From: Candidatus Aquidulcis sp.
Lineage (GTDB): Bacteria > Chloroflexota > Anaerolineae > UBA4142
Length of the DNA: 64,000 bases
Reading direction: 5' to 3'
NCBI GenBank assembly: GCA_020723345.1
Contig: DYJA01000015.1
Location: forward strand, 35,221-99,220
A program made the position numbers and the translations under genes. The notes under the pieces were generated by a model. It saw only the letters and a program-made list of their open reading frames with translations, did not search any database and was not told the DNA's origin. The first letter of the stretch is position 1. Each line of letters begins with the position of its first letter. Positions 50,841 through 59,332 of the stretch are shown one piece after another.

Positions 50841-52169
50841 ATGAACTACAGACGAATCTGGACTGGCTTGCTTTGGCTCAATCTGTTGCTGCTCCTGCTC
50901 TTTGTGGCTGCCACAGTTTGGGCGGATTCTTCGCCATCGCCCGCCGAGGCGAATTTGGCGCGCCCGGGTCTGGCGATACCGGTAACAGGCGCGCCTCTGA
51001 CTGACGCGCGCACAAATCTGTCTGCCTCCGCCGTGACGACGTCGTATGTTTATCTGCCTTTTGTGATCAAGAACCATAGCGTCCCCACCCTTACACCGCT
51101 CTGGCGATTTGGCGCAGCGAAGGTGCGGCAATCGCCGCTGGCTTATCAATCGGCGGGAATCTCTGCGCTGCGGTTGGGTTGGTACGTCGATTACCAAGCC
51201 AACGGAAGCGCGCTGCCAACTCTCGGGATGGATTACGTCCCGGTTGTGCGAGTCAAACAGTTGAAACTCAAAGACGGAAGCCCGACGTCGATTCCTTGTT
51301 ACGCCTGCCCATACGTCACGCCGTACACGTACACGATCTCACCGGCGCTGAGTCAATTGCCCTCCTTGGCGCAGAGTCGTCCGGGGCTGCTCTGGGTGAT
51401 CGGCAACGAAGTCGAGCGGCGCGATTGGTGGGTAACCGGCGGCGCGGATCAAGGGCAAGACGAAATCGTGCCGGAACTTTACGCGCAAGCATATCACGAA
51501 GCGTACACCGCGATCAAAAACGCTGATCCCACCGCCAAGGGGGCAATCGGCAGCATGGTCGAATGGACGCCGCTGCGCCAGCAGTACATGGATCGCGTCT
51601 TGAGCGCCTACGCGACAAATTATGGTCAGGCGATCCCGGTGGACGTCTGGAATCTTCATATTTTCATTCTGCAAGAAGTTGCCGGGGATTGGGGCGCGGG
51701 AATTCCTGCCGGTCTTTCCAACACAGTCGGAACGATCTACACTCCGTTGCAGAACAAGGATTTTTCGATTGCGTGGAATCAGATCATCGCGTTCAGAACT
51801 TGGCTGAAGAATCAGGGTCAGCAAAACAAGCCGCTGGTCATTACCGAGTACGGCGTGTTGCTCTCAGAGTGGTATTCTTCCGATTTTTCCCCGACGCGTG
51901 TTTGGAACGATTTTTTGTATCCCTCGTTTAATTATTTCTCGACGTACACGGATGCTTCCATCGGCTATCCCGCCGACGGCAATCGCTTGGTGCAGCGTTG
52001 GATTTGGTACAGTGTGGACGACGACAGTCTGGGTCCCTACGGTCAGAACTTTAACGGTAATCTCTTTTATTCCGGATTGCAGAGCCAGCCGATCGGACTG
52101 ACTACGCTGGGCACCTATTGGCGGAATCATGTTTCCACGTTGCCCAACGATTCCGGAAGTCACTATTGA
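50841..52169 (+). CDS. Secreted glycoside-hydrolase-like TIM-barrel protein
   Basis: 442 residues from ATG 50841. Signal peptide to about residue 27, then a linker with YVYLPFVIKN. The rest looks like a clan-A-type barrel: LLWVIGNEVERRDW (possible acid/base Glu in the GNE motif) and PLVITEYGVLLSEW (possible nucleophile Glu in TEYG) at the expected spacing of about 140 residues. It probably cleaves or binds a surface glycan. Substrate unknown; the family was not firmly identified. Confidence 0.7.
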   Translation: MNYRRIWTGLLWLNLLLLLLFVAATVWADSSPSPAEANLARPGLAIPVTGAPLTDARTNLSASAVTTSYVYLPFVIKNHSVPTLTPLWRFGAAKVRQSPLAYQSAGISALRLGWYVDYQANGSALPTLGMDYVPVVRVKQLKLKDGSPTSIPCYACPYVTPYTYTISPALSQLPSLAQSRPGLLWVIGNEVERRDWWVTGGADQGQDEIVPELYAQAYHEAYTAIKNADPTAKGAIGSMVEWTPLRQQYMDRVLSAYATNYGQAIPVDVWNLHIFILQEVAGDWGAGIPAGLSNTVGTIYTPLQNKDFSIAWNQIIAFRTWLKNQGQQNKPLVITEYGVLLSEWYSSDFSPTRVWNDFLYPSFNYFSTYTDASIGYPADGNRLVQRWIWYSVDDDSLGPYGQNFNGNLFYSGLQSQPIGLTTLGTYWRNHVSTLPNDSGSHY

Positions 52170-52220
52170 CGCGGCGCGATCCGATTCCAGCGACGCGATA
52201 CAGCCGCGCGATGAATTTTG

Positions 52221-53768
52221 ATGCAAGCAAGCGCGCGCTCTAACTGGATTGTCAGCGGCGCAGCCGGTGCGCTCGCGCTGCTGATCTACTGGCTCACGCT
52301 CGCGCCGACGATCACCTGGCGCAACGACGGCGCGGACAGCGGCGATCTCGTAACCGCCGCGTTCACGCTCGGAATTCCTCACCCGTCCGGGTATCCCCTC
52401 TACACGTTGCTGGCTGCCGCGTTCGCGCGCCTGCCTTTCGACGAGCCGGCGCGCGGCGTCAATCTTTTCTCCGCGCTCTGCGCTGCCGGAGCGATCATTC
52501 TGTTTTACGTCGCCATATCGAGAATCCTGGTTTCTGCTGGAAACCAGGATTCTGACGCGCGCCGCATCGCCGCGAGCGTCGCGCTAACCGTCGCGTTCAT
52601 GCCGTTGTTCTGGGCGCAAGCGATCCTCGCCGAAGTGTACGCGCTCAACGCGTTGCTCGTCGCGGCACTGCTCGCCATCCAGAGTTCCCCAGAGTTCCTC
52701 CAAGGGCCTGTTGCCAAAGGGAACTCAGAGGAACCCAGCGGAACGCGGTGGGACCTGAATTTCTGCGCGGCGATTTTTGGTCTCGGAGTCGCGCATCACC
52801 TTTCGATTGTCTTGCTTGCGCCGAGCGCGTTGTTGCTTTTGCGCGATTTGCCGCGCACGCGAAGCGATCTTCTGCGCGCGCTGATCTTTTTCCTCGCGCC
52901 GCTGCTCTTGTACCTCTATCTGCCTTTGCGCGCGCTGGCTGATCCGCCGATCAACTGGGGCGATCCGCGCACGCTGGAAAATTTTGGGTGGACGATCAGC
53001 GCGGCGCCATATCGCCCCTACCTATTCAACTTTGCGCTCGGCGATCTCGGCGCGCGCGTCGCGTCAATCGCGCGCGCGTTGTTCGCGCAGTTCAACGTCT
53101 GGGGCATCGCGCTCGGATTGTGGGGCATCGCGCAAATGTGGACGCGCGCGCGGCGGCAGTTAATCGCGTTCGCGCTCGGATTCATTTTGATCGCGGCGTA
53201 CTCCATCGTCTACGTCACGCGCGATTCGCTGGTCTATCTTATTCCGGCGTTTATGTTGTTCGCCGGGTGGATCGCGTTCGGACTTGCGGATGTCGCGCGT
53301 CGAATTTCCAGCGCGTGGATGCGCGCCGCGCTGATCGGCGTGTTGCTGCTGATGCCGGGGTACAATTTGATCGCGAATTTTGCCGCGCACGATCTCTCAC
53401 GGGACCGCCAGGCGTTCGATTACGCGCGGGCGATCTTCGCCCACGCGCCGAACGACGCGCTCATTCTCGCGGACGGCGACGCGCACTTGTTCGCGCTGCA
53501 ATACTATCGCTACGTGATCGCGCCAGGCGCGCGCGTCGATGTCGTCAGCGCGGAATTGTTGCAGTACGATTGGTACTATGGTAAGATTGCGAAGACGATG
53601 GCGTTAGGCGCGCCTGAATCGGAGTACGGCGCGCGGCTCGCGCAAATCGTCGAAACGAATTTGAACGCCGGGCGCGCGGTGTACACGACGGCGCACGGCG
53701 GTTGGTTCGCCGGTTACAAAATTCAACCTGAGGGAGAAATGTTTCGCATCGTGGAACGTCGCCGATGA
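52221..53768 (+). CDS. DUF2723/GT117-like membrane glycosyltransferase
   Basis: 515 residues from ATG 52221. Multi-helix GT-C protein with the DUF2723 opening YWLTLAPTITWRNDGADSGDLVTAAFTLGIPHPSGYPLYTLLAAAFARLPF (catalytic Asp/Glu region in the first loop). Relatives glycosylate proteins outside the membrane. Two in-frame palindromic inserts lie at 52521-52553 and 52681-52742. It overlaps the DUF4012 gene by ATGA. Confidence 0.88.
   Translation: MQASARSNWIVSGAAGALALLIYWLTLAPTITWRNDGADSGDLVTAAFTLGIPHPSGYPLYTLLAAAFARLPFDEPARGVNLFSALCAAGAIILFYVAISRILVSAGNQDSDARRIAASVALTVAFMPLFWAQAILAEVYALNALLVAALLAIQSSPEFLQGPVAKGNSEEPSGTRWDLNFCAAIFGLGVAHHLSIVLLAPSALLLLRDLPRTRSDLLRALIFFLAPLLLYLYLPLRALADPPINWGDPRTLENFGWTISAAPYRPYLFNFALGDLGARVASIARALFAQFNVWGIALGLWGIAQMWTRARRQLIAFALGFILIAAYSIVYVTRDSLVYLIPAFMLFAGWIAFGLADVARRISSAWMRAALIGVLLLMPGYNLIANFAAHDLSRDRQAFDYARAIFAHAPNDALILADGDAHLFALQYYRYVIAPGARVDVVSAELLQYDWYYGKIAKTMALGAPESEYGARLAQIVETNLNAGRAVYTTAHGGWFAGYKIQPEGEMFRIVERRR
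52521..52553. repeat. In-frame AGAATCCTGGTTT palindrome
   Basis: Perfect 13-bp stem (52521-52533 with 52541-52553), 7-base loop, translated as RILVSAGNQDS in the DUF2723 gene. Confidence 0.9.
52681..52742. repeat. In-frame AGAGTTCCCCAGAGTTCC inverted tract
   Basis: GAGTTCC units and inverse GGGAACTCAGAGGAAC; translated as a Ser/Pro/Glu/Gly-rich loop between helices. CCCAGAGTTCC is shared with the hairpin at 1388-1416. Confidence 0.75.
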
Positions 53769-55786
53769 ATGAATCGCCGCCGGAACGTTCCGGCTGGTCT
53801 CGTCTGCTGATTCCGGTTTTGCTCATTCTGATCGCGCTTGTCGTGATTCAATCCGCGCGCGTGATCGGCGTGGCGAGTCAATTGGAAGAGGACGCACGCG
53901 CGTTGCAAGCATTGACCGGTCACGACGCGTCGTCGTTGGACGCGTTGTTCGTGTCGGACGATCTCGGCGCGTGGATGGCGCAAACGGAACAGGATTTCCG
54001 CGACGTGCGCGCGGTGCTGGGTCCCTTCGTCGACGCGCTGCCGCTGTTGAGTTGGCTGCCGCGTTATGGCGGCGATCTCGCGAACGCGCCCGCGCTCGTG
54101 GAGTTTGGCGAGCAGGTCACGGCGGGCGCGCAAAAAACGTTGAGCGTCGCGCACGCGATCAACGCGGCGGTCGAGGCGGGGCGCGCGGCGAACGCGCCGC
54201 TGGGCGCGACGCTCTTGCAAGTTTCGCAAACTCAAGCGCCGACGATTCGCGCGGCGCAGCAAAATTTGGCGGCGGCGATGCAGGCGCGCGCGCGCGTCGA
54301 CATCGGCAAACTGTCGCCGGCGCGCCGCGAGTTGCTGAATCGGCTGGATCGCTGGTTGCCGCTGTGGCAGACGACGCTCGACGCGCTCGCGCTCGCGCCG
54401 ACGCTGCTCGGCGCAGACAAGCCGCGCGCGTATCTGCTCGTCGCGCAGAATAGCGACGAGTTGCGCGCGACCGGCGGATTCGTCAGCAGCGTCGCGCTCG
54501 TGCGCGTCGACCGCGGCAAGATCACGCTGGAGGAATTTCAAGACAGTTTCGCGGTCGACGATCTGACCAAGCGCCACCCGACCGCGCCGGAGCCGCTGTT
54601 GAAATATATGTACGCGTGGCAATGGATGTTTCGCGACGCGAACTGGTCGCCCGATTTTCCGACGACCGCGCGGCAATTGCAAGAACTTTATCAGTTTGAT
54701 CGCGGCATCGCGACCGACGGCGTGATCGCACTCAATCAGAATTTGATCCCGCGCGTGTTGCAGGCGACCGGTCCCGTCGTGCTGGACACGTACAACGAGC
54801 GCATCGACGCGAACAACGCGATGTCGAAAATTCACGAGTATTGGGTGTCGCCGTGGGGGCAAGGTCAGCCCGCCGATTGGTGGGTGCGGCGTAAAGATTT
54901 CATCGGCAAGTTGTTGCAAGCATTGACGCAACGTCTGTTGACCGGACAATTCGACCGGACGCAATTGGCGCGCGGACTGTTGGACGCGATGACGACCAAG
55001 GATTTGTTGATCTACGTGAACGACGGCGATCCCGCGAACAAAACCGGCTTGACGTTCAGCGGCGCGATCTATCGCGATGCGGGCGACGCGCTGATGGTCG
55101 TGGATTCCAACGTCGGCTTTAATAAAGTGGACAGCCACATCACGCGGCAACTGGAGTACGCCGTCGCAATCGATCCGACGCGCCAGGTGCGCGCGACTGT
55201 GACGATGACGTACACGAATCGCAGTCCGGACGACGGCGCGTTTTGCGTTCACGTGCCGCGCTATCTGGCGGGGTACGTCGATCTGCAAAATGGTTGCTAC
55301 TGGAATTATGTGCGCGTGCTTACGCCGGGCGGAAGTACGCCGGTGCGCGTCAAAGGTTTGCCCGCGCCGGTGATCGATGTGCCGGAGCAAGGACGCACGG
55401 TCTTTGCCGGATATTTCGTTCTGCCGCGCGGCAAAACGCAGACGATTCGCTTTGAATATGATTTGCCGCCGACCGTGTTGGACGAATCGCGCTACATGCT
55501 GCATTTGGAAAAACAACCCGGCGTCCCGGCGATTCCTGCGACCGTGCGCGTTACCGCGCCGGAGGGCTGGGCGATCACGTACGCGTATCCCAATGCGACG
55601 CGCCTCGACGGAAACCGCGCGGAATTCGCGATGGCGTTGGATCGCGATCGCGTCATCGAATTGGGTTTTGAACCGCCGTCGGTCGCGGGACCGATTGGCG
55701 CGTTCGCGGTCGCGGTGAGCGCAGTCGGATTGGGAATCATCGCGTTATGGCTGGGACGCCGCCGCGCGAAAGGAAGGTCGCGTTGA
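53765..55786 (+). CDS. DUF4012 domain protein
   Basis: 673 residues. One N-terminal membrane helix (about 14-34), a helical region, then DUF4012: YLLVAQNSDELRATGGFVSSVALVRVDRGKITLEEFQDSFAVDD, ITDGVIALNQNL-like and KDLLIYVNDGDPANKT segments. A late beta domain and a C-terminal helix with a basic tail (RRRAKGRSR) follow. DUF4012 proteins are related to the LytR-CpsA-Psr/cell-surface group by context and often sit with polysaccharide genes. Function unknown. The stop overlaps the TTG start of the next gene. Confidence 0.88.
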   Translation: MNESPPERSGWSRLLIPVLLILIALVVIQSARVIGVASQLEEDARALQALTGHDASSLDALFVSDDLGAWMAQTEQDFRDVRAVLGPFVDALPLLSWLPRYGGDLANAPALVEFGEQVTAGAQKTLSVAHAINAAVEAGRAANAPLGATLLQVSQTQAPTIRAAQQNLAAAMQARARVDIGKLSPARRELLNRLDRWLPLWQTTLDALALAPTLLGADKPRAYLLVAQNSDELRATGGFVSSVALVRVDRGKITLEEFQDSFAVDDLTKRHPTAPEPLLKYMYAWQWMFRDANWSPDFPTTARQLQELYQFDRGIATDGVIALNQNLIPRVLQATGPVVLDTYNERIDANNAMSKIHEYWVSPWGQGQPADWWVRRKDFIGKLLQALTQRLLTGQFDRTQLARGLLDAMTTKDLLIYVNDGDPANKTGLTFSGAIYRDAGDALMVVDSNVGFNKVDSHITRQLEYAVAIDPTRQVRATVTMTYTNRSPDDGAFCVHVPRYLAGYVDLQNGCYWNYVRVLTPGGSTPVRVKGLPAPVIDVPEQGRTVFAGYFVLPRGKTQTIRFEYDLPPTVLDESRYMLHLEKQPGVPAIPATVRVTAPEGWAITYAYPNATRLDGNRAEFAMALDRDRVIELGFEPPSVAGPIGAFAVAVSAVGLGIIALWLGRRRAKGRSR

Positions 55787-56940
55787 GCGAGCCAACTGAC
55801 GCGACGCGCTGGCTCCTCGATCAGTTGCGCTTTGATCGGGTAGGACAAGATTCCATCTTGTCCGATGCGCCGGACTGGGATCAGGTCGTCGCCGCCGCGC
55901 GGCAAGAACGTCTCGCCGCACTTTTACTTGATCGCGCGGCAGCCGCGTTGCCGGACGATCCGCGCGCGCGTCTCGAAGAGCTTCGCCAGCAAACCCGCAT
56001 CCAGAACGCGCTGTTGTTGATGCAACTCGAACAGTGGCTGGCGCGCTTTGACGCGGAAAATATTCCGGCGATTGTTTTGAAAGGCGCGGCGTTGATCGCG
56101 TCGGTGTACGAACGGACGGCGTCGCGCCCGATGTCAGATGTGGATGTGCTGGTGCCGCGCGCGGATTTCGAGCGCGCCGGGCGATTGCTCCAAGCCGCCG
56201 GGCTAACGCCTTATCGCGAAGTGACCGGCGATTCCGCGCAAACGATTCGCACGCAAATGTTATGGCTGTCGCCGAAATTGCCGGGCGGCATCGAGTTGCA
56301 CTGGCATCTGGTCGATTCGGGATATTACGCGAACCAAGTGCCAATCGAATGGTTTTGGGAGCGCACGATGGAGGCGCAGTTGGGTGCGCGGCGTGTCCGC
56401 GTTTTTTCGCCGGACGCGCAATTGCTTCACCTTGCCGCGCATTTGGAATTGCACCACGCGGGCGCGGGTTGGCTGTGGGTGTACGATGTCGCCGCGTTGA
56501 TTCACAAATTCGGCGGCGCGCTGGATTGGAACTTGATCGTCGATACGGCGGCGCGGTTCGAGTGGGGACAGTCGCTGCGCGTCGCGCTCGAACGCGCGCA
56601 GGCGGCGTTTGGCGTGACGCTTCCAGAGTCGGTGACCGCGCGATGGGCTGATCTGCGCGCGACGCGCGGCGAACGCCTCGCGCGCGTGCTCGCCGAACCA
56701 AGCGCGCATCAAGCCGCGTTTTTGTTCGACGGCATGAACCAACGCGATTGGCGCGCGCGCGCGCGTTATTTGTGGCGCGCGTTGTTCCCTGCGCCGGAAT
56801 TTATGCAGATCCACGGACCGATTCGCAATCGTCGCGATCTCGTGTGGCAATATCTGTTGCGTTTGGGACGCGGCATGTATCGCATCCCGCGCGCGTTGTG
56901 GTCGGGCGTCAACGAATATCGAACGAATAAACGAATATGA
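55783..56940 (+). CDS. Nucleotidyltransferase family protein (PF14907-like)
   Basis: 385 residues from TTG 55783 (TTGA overlap). The nucleotidyltransferase core is IPAIVLKGAALIASVYERTASRPMSDVDVLVPRADFERAGRLLQAAG, with the paired aspartates DVDVLV. LHLAAHLELHHAGAGWLWVYDVAALI follows, as in the uncharacterised nucleotidyltransferase family found in polysaccharide loci. A GGACAAGAT...ATCTTGTCC palindrome is in frame near the N-terminus. The end is a CGAACGAATAAACGAAT repeat. Confidence 0.85.
   Translation: MSEPTDATRWLLDQLRFDRVGQDSILSDAPDWDQVVAAARQERLAALLLDRAAAALPDDPRARLEELRQQTRIQNALLLMQLEQWLARFDAENIPAIVLKGAALIASVYERTASRPMSDVDVLVPRADFERAGRLLQAAGLTPYREVTGDSAQTIRTQMLWLSPKLPGGIELHWHLVDSGYYANQVPIEWFWERTMEAQLGARRVRVFSPDAQLLHLAAHLELHHAGAGWLWVYDVAALIHKFGGALDWNLIVDTAARFEWGQSLRVALERAQAAFGVTLPESVTARWADLRATRGERLARVLAEPSAHQAAFLFDGMNQRDWRARARYLWRALFPAPEFMQIHGPIRNRRDLVWQYLLRLGRGMYRIPRALWSGVNEYRTNKRI
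55841..55863. repeat. In-frame GGACAAGAT palindrome
   Basis: 9-bp perfect stem (55843-55851 with 55855-55863), translated as GQDSILSDA. Sister of the intergenic copy at 10907. Confidence 0.9.
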
Positions 56941-56966
56941 TGGGCGTATGAATGAATTGGTTGGCA
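56921..56966. repeat. CGAACGAATAAACGAAT...GAATTGGTTGGC junction
   Basis: The sequence spanning the nucleotidyltransferase stop and the M6 protease start shares ACGAATAAACGAAT and GAATGAATTGGTTGGC with 15456-15484 inside the ligase gene. Confidence 0.7.
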
Positions 56967-58441
56967 AATTGCGAATATTGACGTTGGTCGTTTTGACTAG
57001 TTTGGCTTTGGTGTCCGGCTGCCAAGCGTACTCGCGCGCGGACGCGCCTGACGATGTGGCGCCGCCCAATCCGCGCGTGCTCGAGCGCATCGCGCGTGGG
57101 CAAGTTCGCGCGCCGCGCGTCTTGACCAATCGCGCGCCGGCGCGTGTGCGTCGCGCGCCGGCGAGTCCGCGCGCGCTACTCGGCACGGTGCGCGCGCTCG
57201 CCGTTCTGGTCGATTTCAGCGACAAGGTCTCCACGGTTGACGCGAGTTATTTCGACTCATTGTTGTTCGCCGCGCCGGTCGCCGGTCGCGGCTCCGTGCG
57301 CGATTATTTCGACGAAGTGTCGTACAGTCAGATCGATATCGTGACGTTGAATTTGCCCAGTACGTTGGGTTGGTTTCGCGCTTCGTCCACTTATGCGTAC
57401 TATGTGAATGGTTCGAATTATTGTTTGGGGGCGTATCCACAAAACTGTCAAGCGTTGGCGGAGGAGGTCGTCGATGCCTTGCACGCGGCGGGTGTGAATT
57501 TTGCGAACTATGATAATGATCTCGACGGCTTTACCGAGCCGGTGATCATCATTCATGCCGGGACCGGCACGGAAGCCTCATACCCTCAACTTGACATCTG
57601 GTCACATTCCTGGGGACTGGCGTTTCCGCGTAGTTACGACGGTGTTACGATTGATCGCTACATCATCCAGCCAGAGTATTGGCAAGAGTCGGGCGGTCCG
57701 GTCGTGGACATGACGATCGGCGTTTTCGCGCACGAGATGGGGCATGGCTTTTGGAACCTCCCGGATTTGTACGACGCCGATTTGTCGTCGCGGGGAATCG
57801 GCAACTGGAGTCTGATGTCGTACGGCGTGTGGAATGGGCCGGCGCGCTGGGGCGATTCGCCGGCATGGCTCGACGCGTGGAGCCGCATCCGGATGGGAAT
57901 CGCGACTCCGACGGATGTGATGGGCAACATCGGTAACCAAACCATCCCGCAGGCGTACAACAATCCGCTCGCGCAAACGATTCTGCGGTTGCGTTCGACG
58001 GCGTTGGCAAGCCAGGAATATTTTTTGTTGGAGAATCGGCAGCAGGTCTCCGACTCGTACGACGAGTATTTGCCGGGCAACGGCTTGCTCATCTGGCACA
58101 TAGACGAACTGATGTCGTCGAATAATTTGGAATGTCGATTCGAGCCGCATTATTTGTGCCCGAGCAGTCATTACCTGGTCGCGCTGGAGCAAGCCGATGG
58201 AGCACGCCATTTGGAATATGGGATCAACGGCGGAGATACCGGCGATCCTTTTCCCGGCGCGACAAATAATCGGAATTGGTGGAAGCCGACTCATCCGGAG
58301 AGCAGTTCTTGGTACAGTACGGCAATCAGTTGTATCGGTGTGACCAACATCGGCGACTCGGGCGCGAGCATGTCGGCTGATTTGCAAGTCACGTGTCTTT
58401 GGTATTGGTTCCCCTGGGTTTCAAAAGATGCTTCGCCCTGA
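56948..58441 (+). CDS. M6-family (immune inhibitor A-like) metalloprotease lipoprotein
   Basis: 497 residues from ATG 56948. Hydrophobic signal ending LVSGC (lipobox-like, Cys about 25). Protease domain from about 75: RALAVLVDFSDKV, YFDEVSYSQI, zinc motif His262-Glu263-x2-His266 in FAHEMGHGFWNLPDLYD, then GIGNWSLMSYG (Met-turn) and NGLLIWHIDE. The C-terminus has WFPWVSKD. It would degrade proteins at the cell surface or outside. Followed by a strong terminator. Confidence 0.92.
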   Translation: MNELVGKLRILTLVVLTSLALVSGCQAYSRADAPDDVAPPNPRVLERIARGQVRAPRVLTNRAPARVRRAPASPRALLGTVRALAVLVDFSDKVSTVDASYFDSLLFAAPVAGRGSVRDYFDEVSYSQIDIVTLNLPSTLGWFRASSTYAYYVNGSNYCLGAYPQNCQALAEEVVDALHAAGVNFANYDNDLDGFTEPVIIIHAGTGTEASYPQLDIWSHSWGLAFPRSYDGVTIDRYIIQPEYWQESGGPVVDMTIGVFAHEMGHGFWNLPDLYDADLSSRGIGNWSLMSYGVWNGPARWGDSPAWLDAWSRIRMGIATPTDVMGNIGNQTIPQAYNNPLAQTILRLRSTALASQEYFLLENRQQVSDSYDEYLPGNGLLIWHIDELMSSNNLECRFEPHYLCPSSHYLVALEQADGARHLEYGINGGDTGDPFPGATNNRNWWKPTHPESSSWYSTAISCIGVTNIGDSGASMSADLQVTCLWYWFPWVSKDASP

Positions 58442-58462
58442 ACCGAAGACAACTGGCGGACA

Positions 58463-58502
58463 AAAAACCGGCTGTGACGATGTTGGTCGCAAGCCGGTTT
58501 TT
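58463..58502 (+). terminator. Intrinsic terminator after the M6 protease
   Basis: An 11-bp perfect stem, AAAAACCGGCT with AGCCGGTTTTT (58463-58473 with 58492-58502), including the T-tract. It works in both directions and separates the protease from the PilZ gene. Confidence 0.88.
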
Positions 58503-58650
58503 CTGTGAGTTGCGCCGGAACTTGATCGGCTTACCTTGCTCAAAACGCTTGTTTTTCAAATGGCACAATTGTGCCTGTCAAAATAGGAGTAATTACCTAC
58601 TTGATGCTATCGTTTGTTCCGATGTGTGCGTGGGGTAAAAATGTTAAAAT

Positions 58651-59022
58651 GTGAAAGTGATTACAACTAGTTGGAGTCCGGCAGTGGCACCACGGAACCT
58701 GCGAGTTGCTGACGAACGGCGCGGCAAGCCACGTATTCGCGCGCTTTGCCCGGCGGTCGTGCGTGGCTTTGATCCAGTTCAAGGCAAAGTTGAGGAAGAA
58801 GGCGTCCTGGAGAATCTGAGTGCCACGGGCCTCTATCTCTTGTTAGCGCACCAGGTGCCGCAAGGTAGCCCGATGTTCGTATTGTTTCGCTTGGCTCAAG
58901 TATTTGGAGAGCAAAGGCAAGCCCCGCGGATTGCTGTCCATGGTACCGTGGTGCGCACCGAGCCCCAACCGAATGGGATGTGCGGGGTGGCGCTCAAGTT
59001 TCGACATTATCGTTTTGTTTGA
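58651..59022 (+). CDS. PilZ-domain protein
   Basis: About 123 residues with GTG start (58651; 58657 and 58684 also possible). The PilZ layout is visible: an RRGKPRIRALCPAVV basic start, GVLENLSATGLYLLLAHQVPQGSPMFVLFRL, then PNGMCGVALKF. The exact c-di-GMP motif RxxxR ... D/NxSxxG is present in part (RGKPR; NLSATG). It may bind c-di-GMP or be a degenerate relative. It precedes the giant surface-protein gene. Confidence 0.8.
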   Translation: MKVITTSWSPAVAPRNLRVADERRGKPRIRALCPAVVRGFDPVQGKVEEEGVLENLSATGLYLLLAHQVPQGSPMFVLFRLAQVFGEQRQAPRIAVHGTVVRTEPQPNGMCGVALKFRHYRFV

Positions 59023-59332
59023 GGACTGGCAACCAATGGCGCTCGTTCATTCCAGTCTGTATTTCTTGATGGTTTAGCCCTCTCTTATTTAAGGGGCTCG
59101 CAGAAGATACCATGCCACGGGCGTAATCCTGAATTAACTAGCGCACATGCTTGGCAGTTTTCGGGACGAGCGCATGGTTCGAAAGATTCAAACCCAACGG
59201 ATGCGTTGATCTCTGGTCACTCCGGAATTATACCGGACATTGGACGCTGGAAGACTAGAGGGAGCAGGGGCGTAACCGGCCGTTGCATTAAACCGCAATG
59301 AGCCGGTTTTGTTTTCCCAAGGAGGAATTACA
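59023..59332 (+). promoter_or_regulatory. Structured leader with terminator-like hairpin before the giant surface-protein gene
   Basis: No coding sequence was seen in these 310 bases. Hairpins are possible at CGCAT-GGTT...AACC-...-ATGCG (59170-59206) and TCCGG...CCGGA (59221-59236). A strong stem AACCGGC-C-GTTGC / GCAAT-GA-GCCGGTT (59274-59308) is followed by TTTTGTTTT, an intrinsic terminator shape. It ends just before AAGGAGG and ATG 59333. This arrangement suggests attenuation or a riboswitch. The PilZ neighbour makes c-di-GMP a possibility, but I could not match the conserved GEMM core. Confidence 0.5.

Noticed and set aside
53723..55516. A 597-codon minus-strand frame antisense to the DUF4012 gene
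   Set aside because: Low-complexity Arg/Gln/His-rich shadow of a well-supported gene.
59150..59240. c-di-GMP (GEMM) riboswitch or tRNA, suggested by GGTTCGAAAG and nearby stems
   Set aside because: The conserved GEMM core and tetraloop-receptor pattern could not be aligned, and no cloverleaf or CCA-type acceptor pairing forms.
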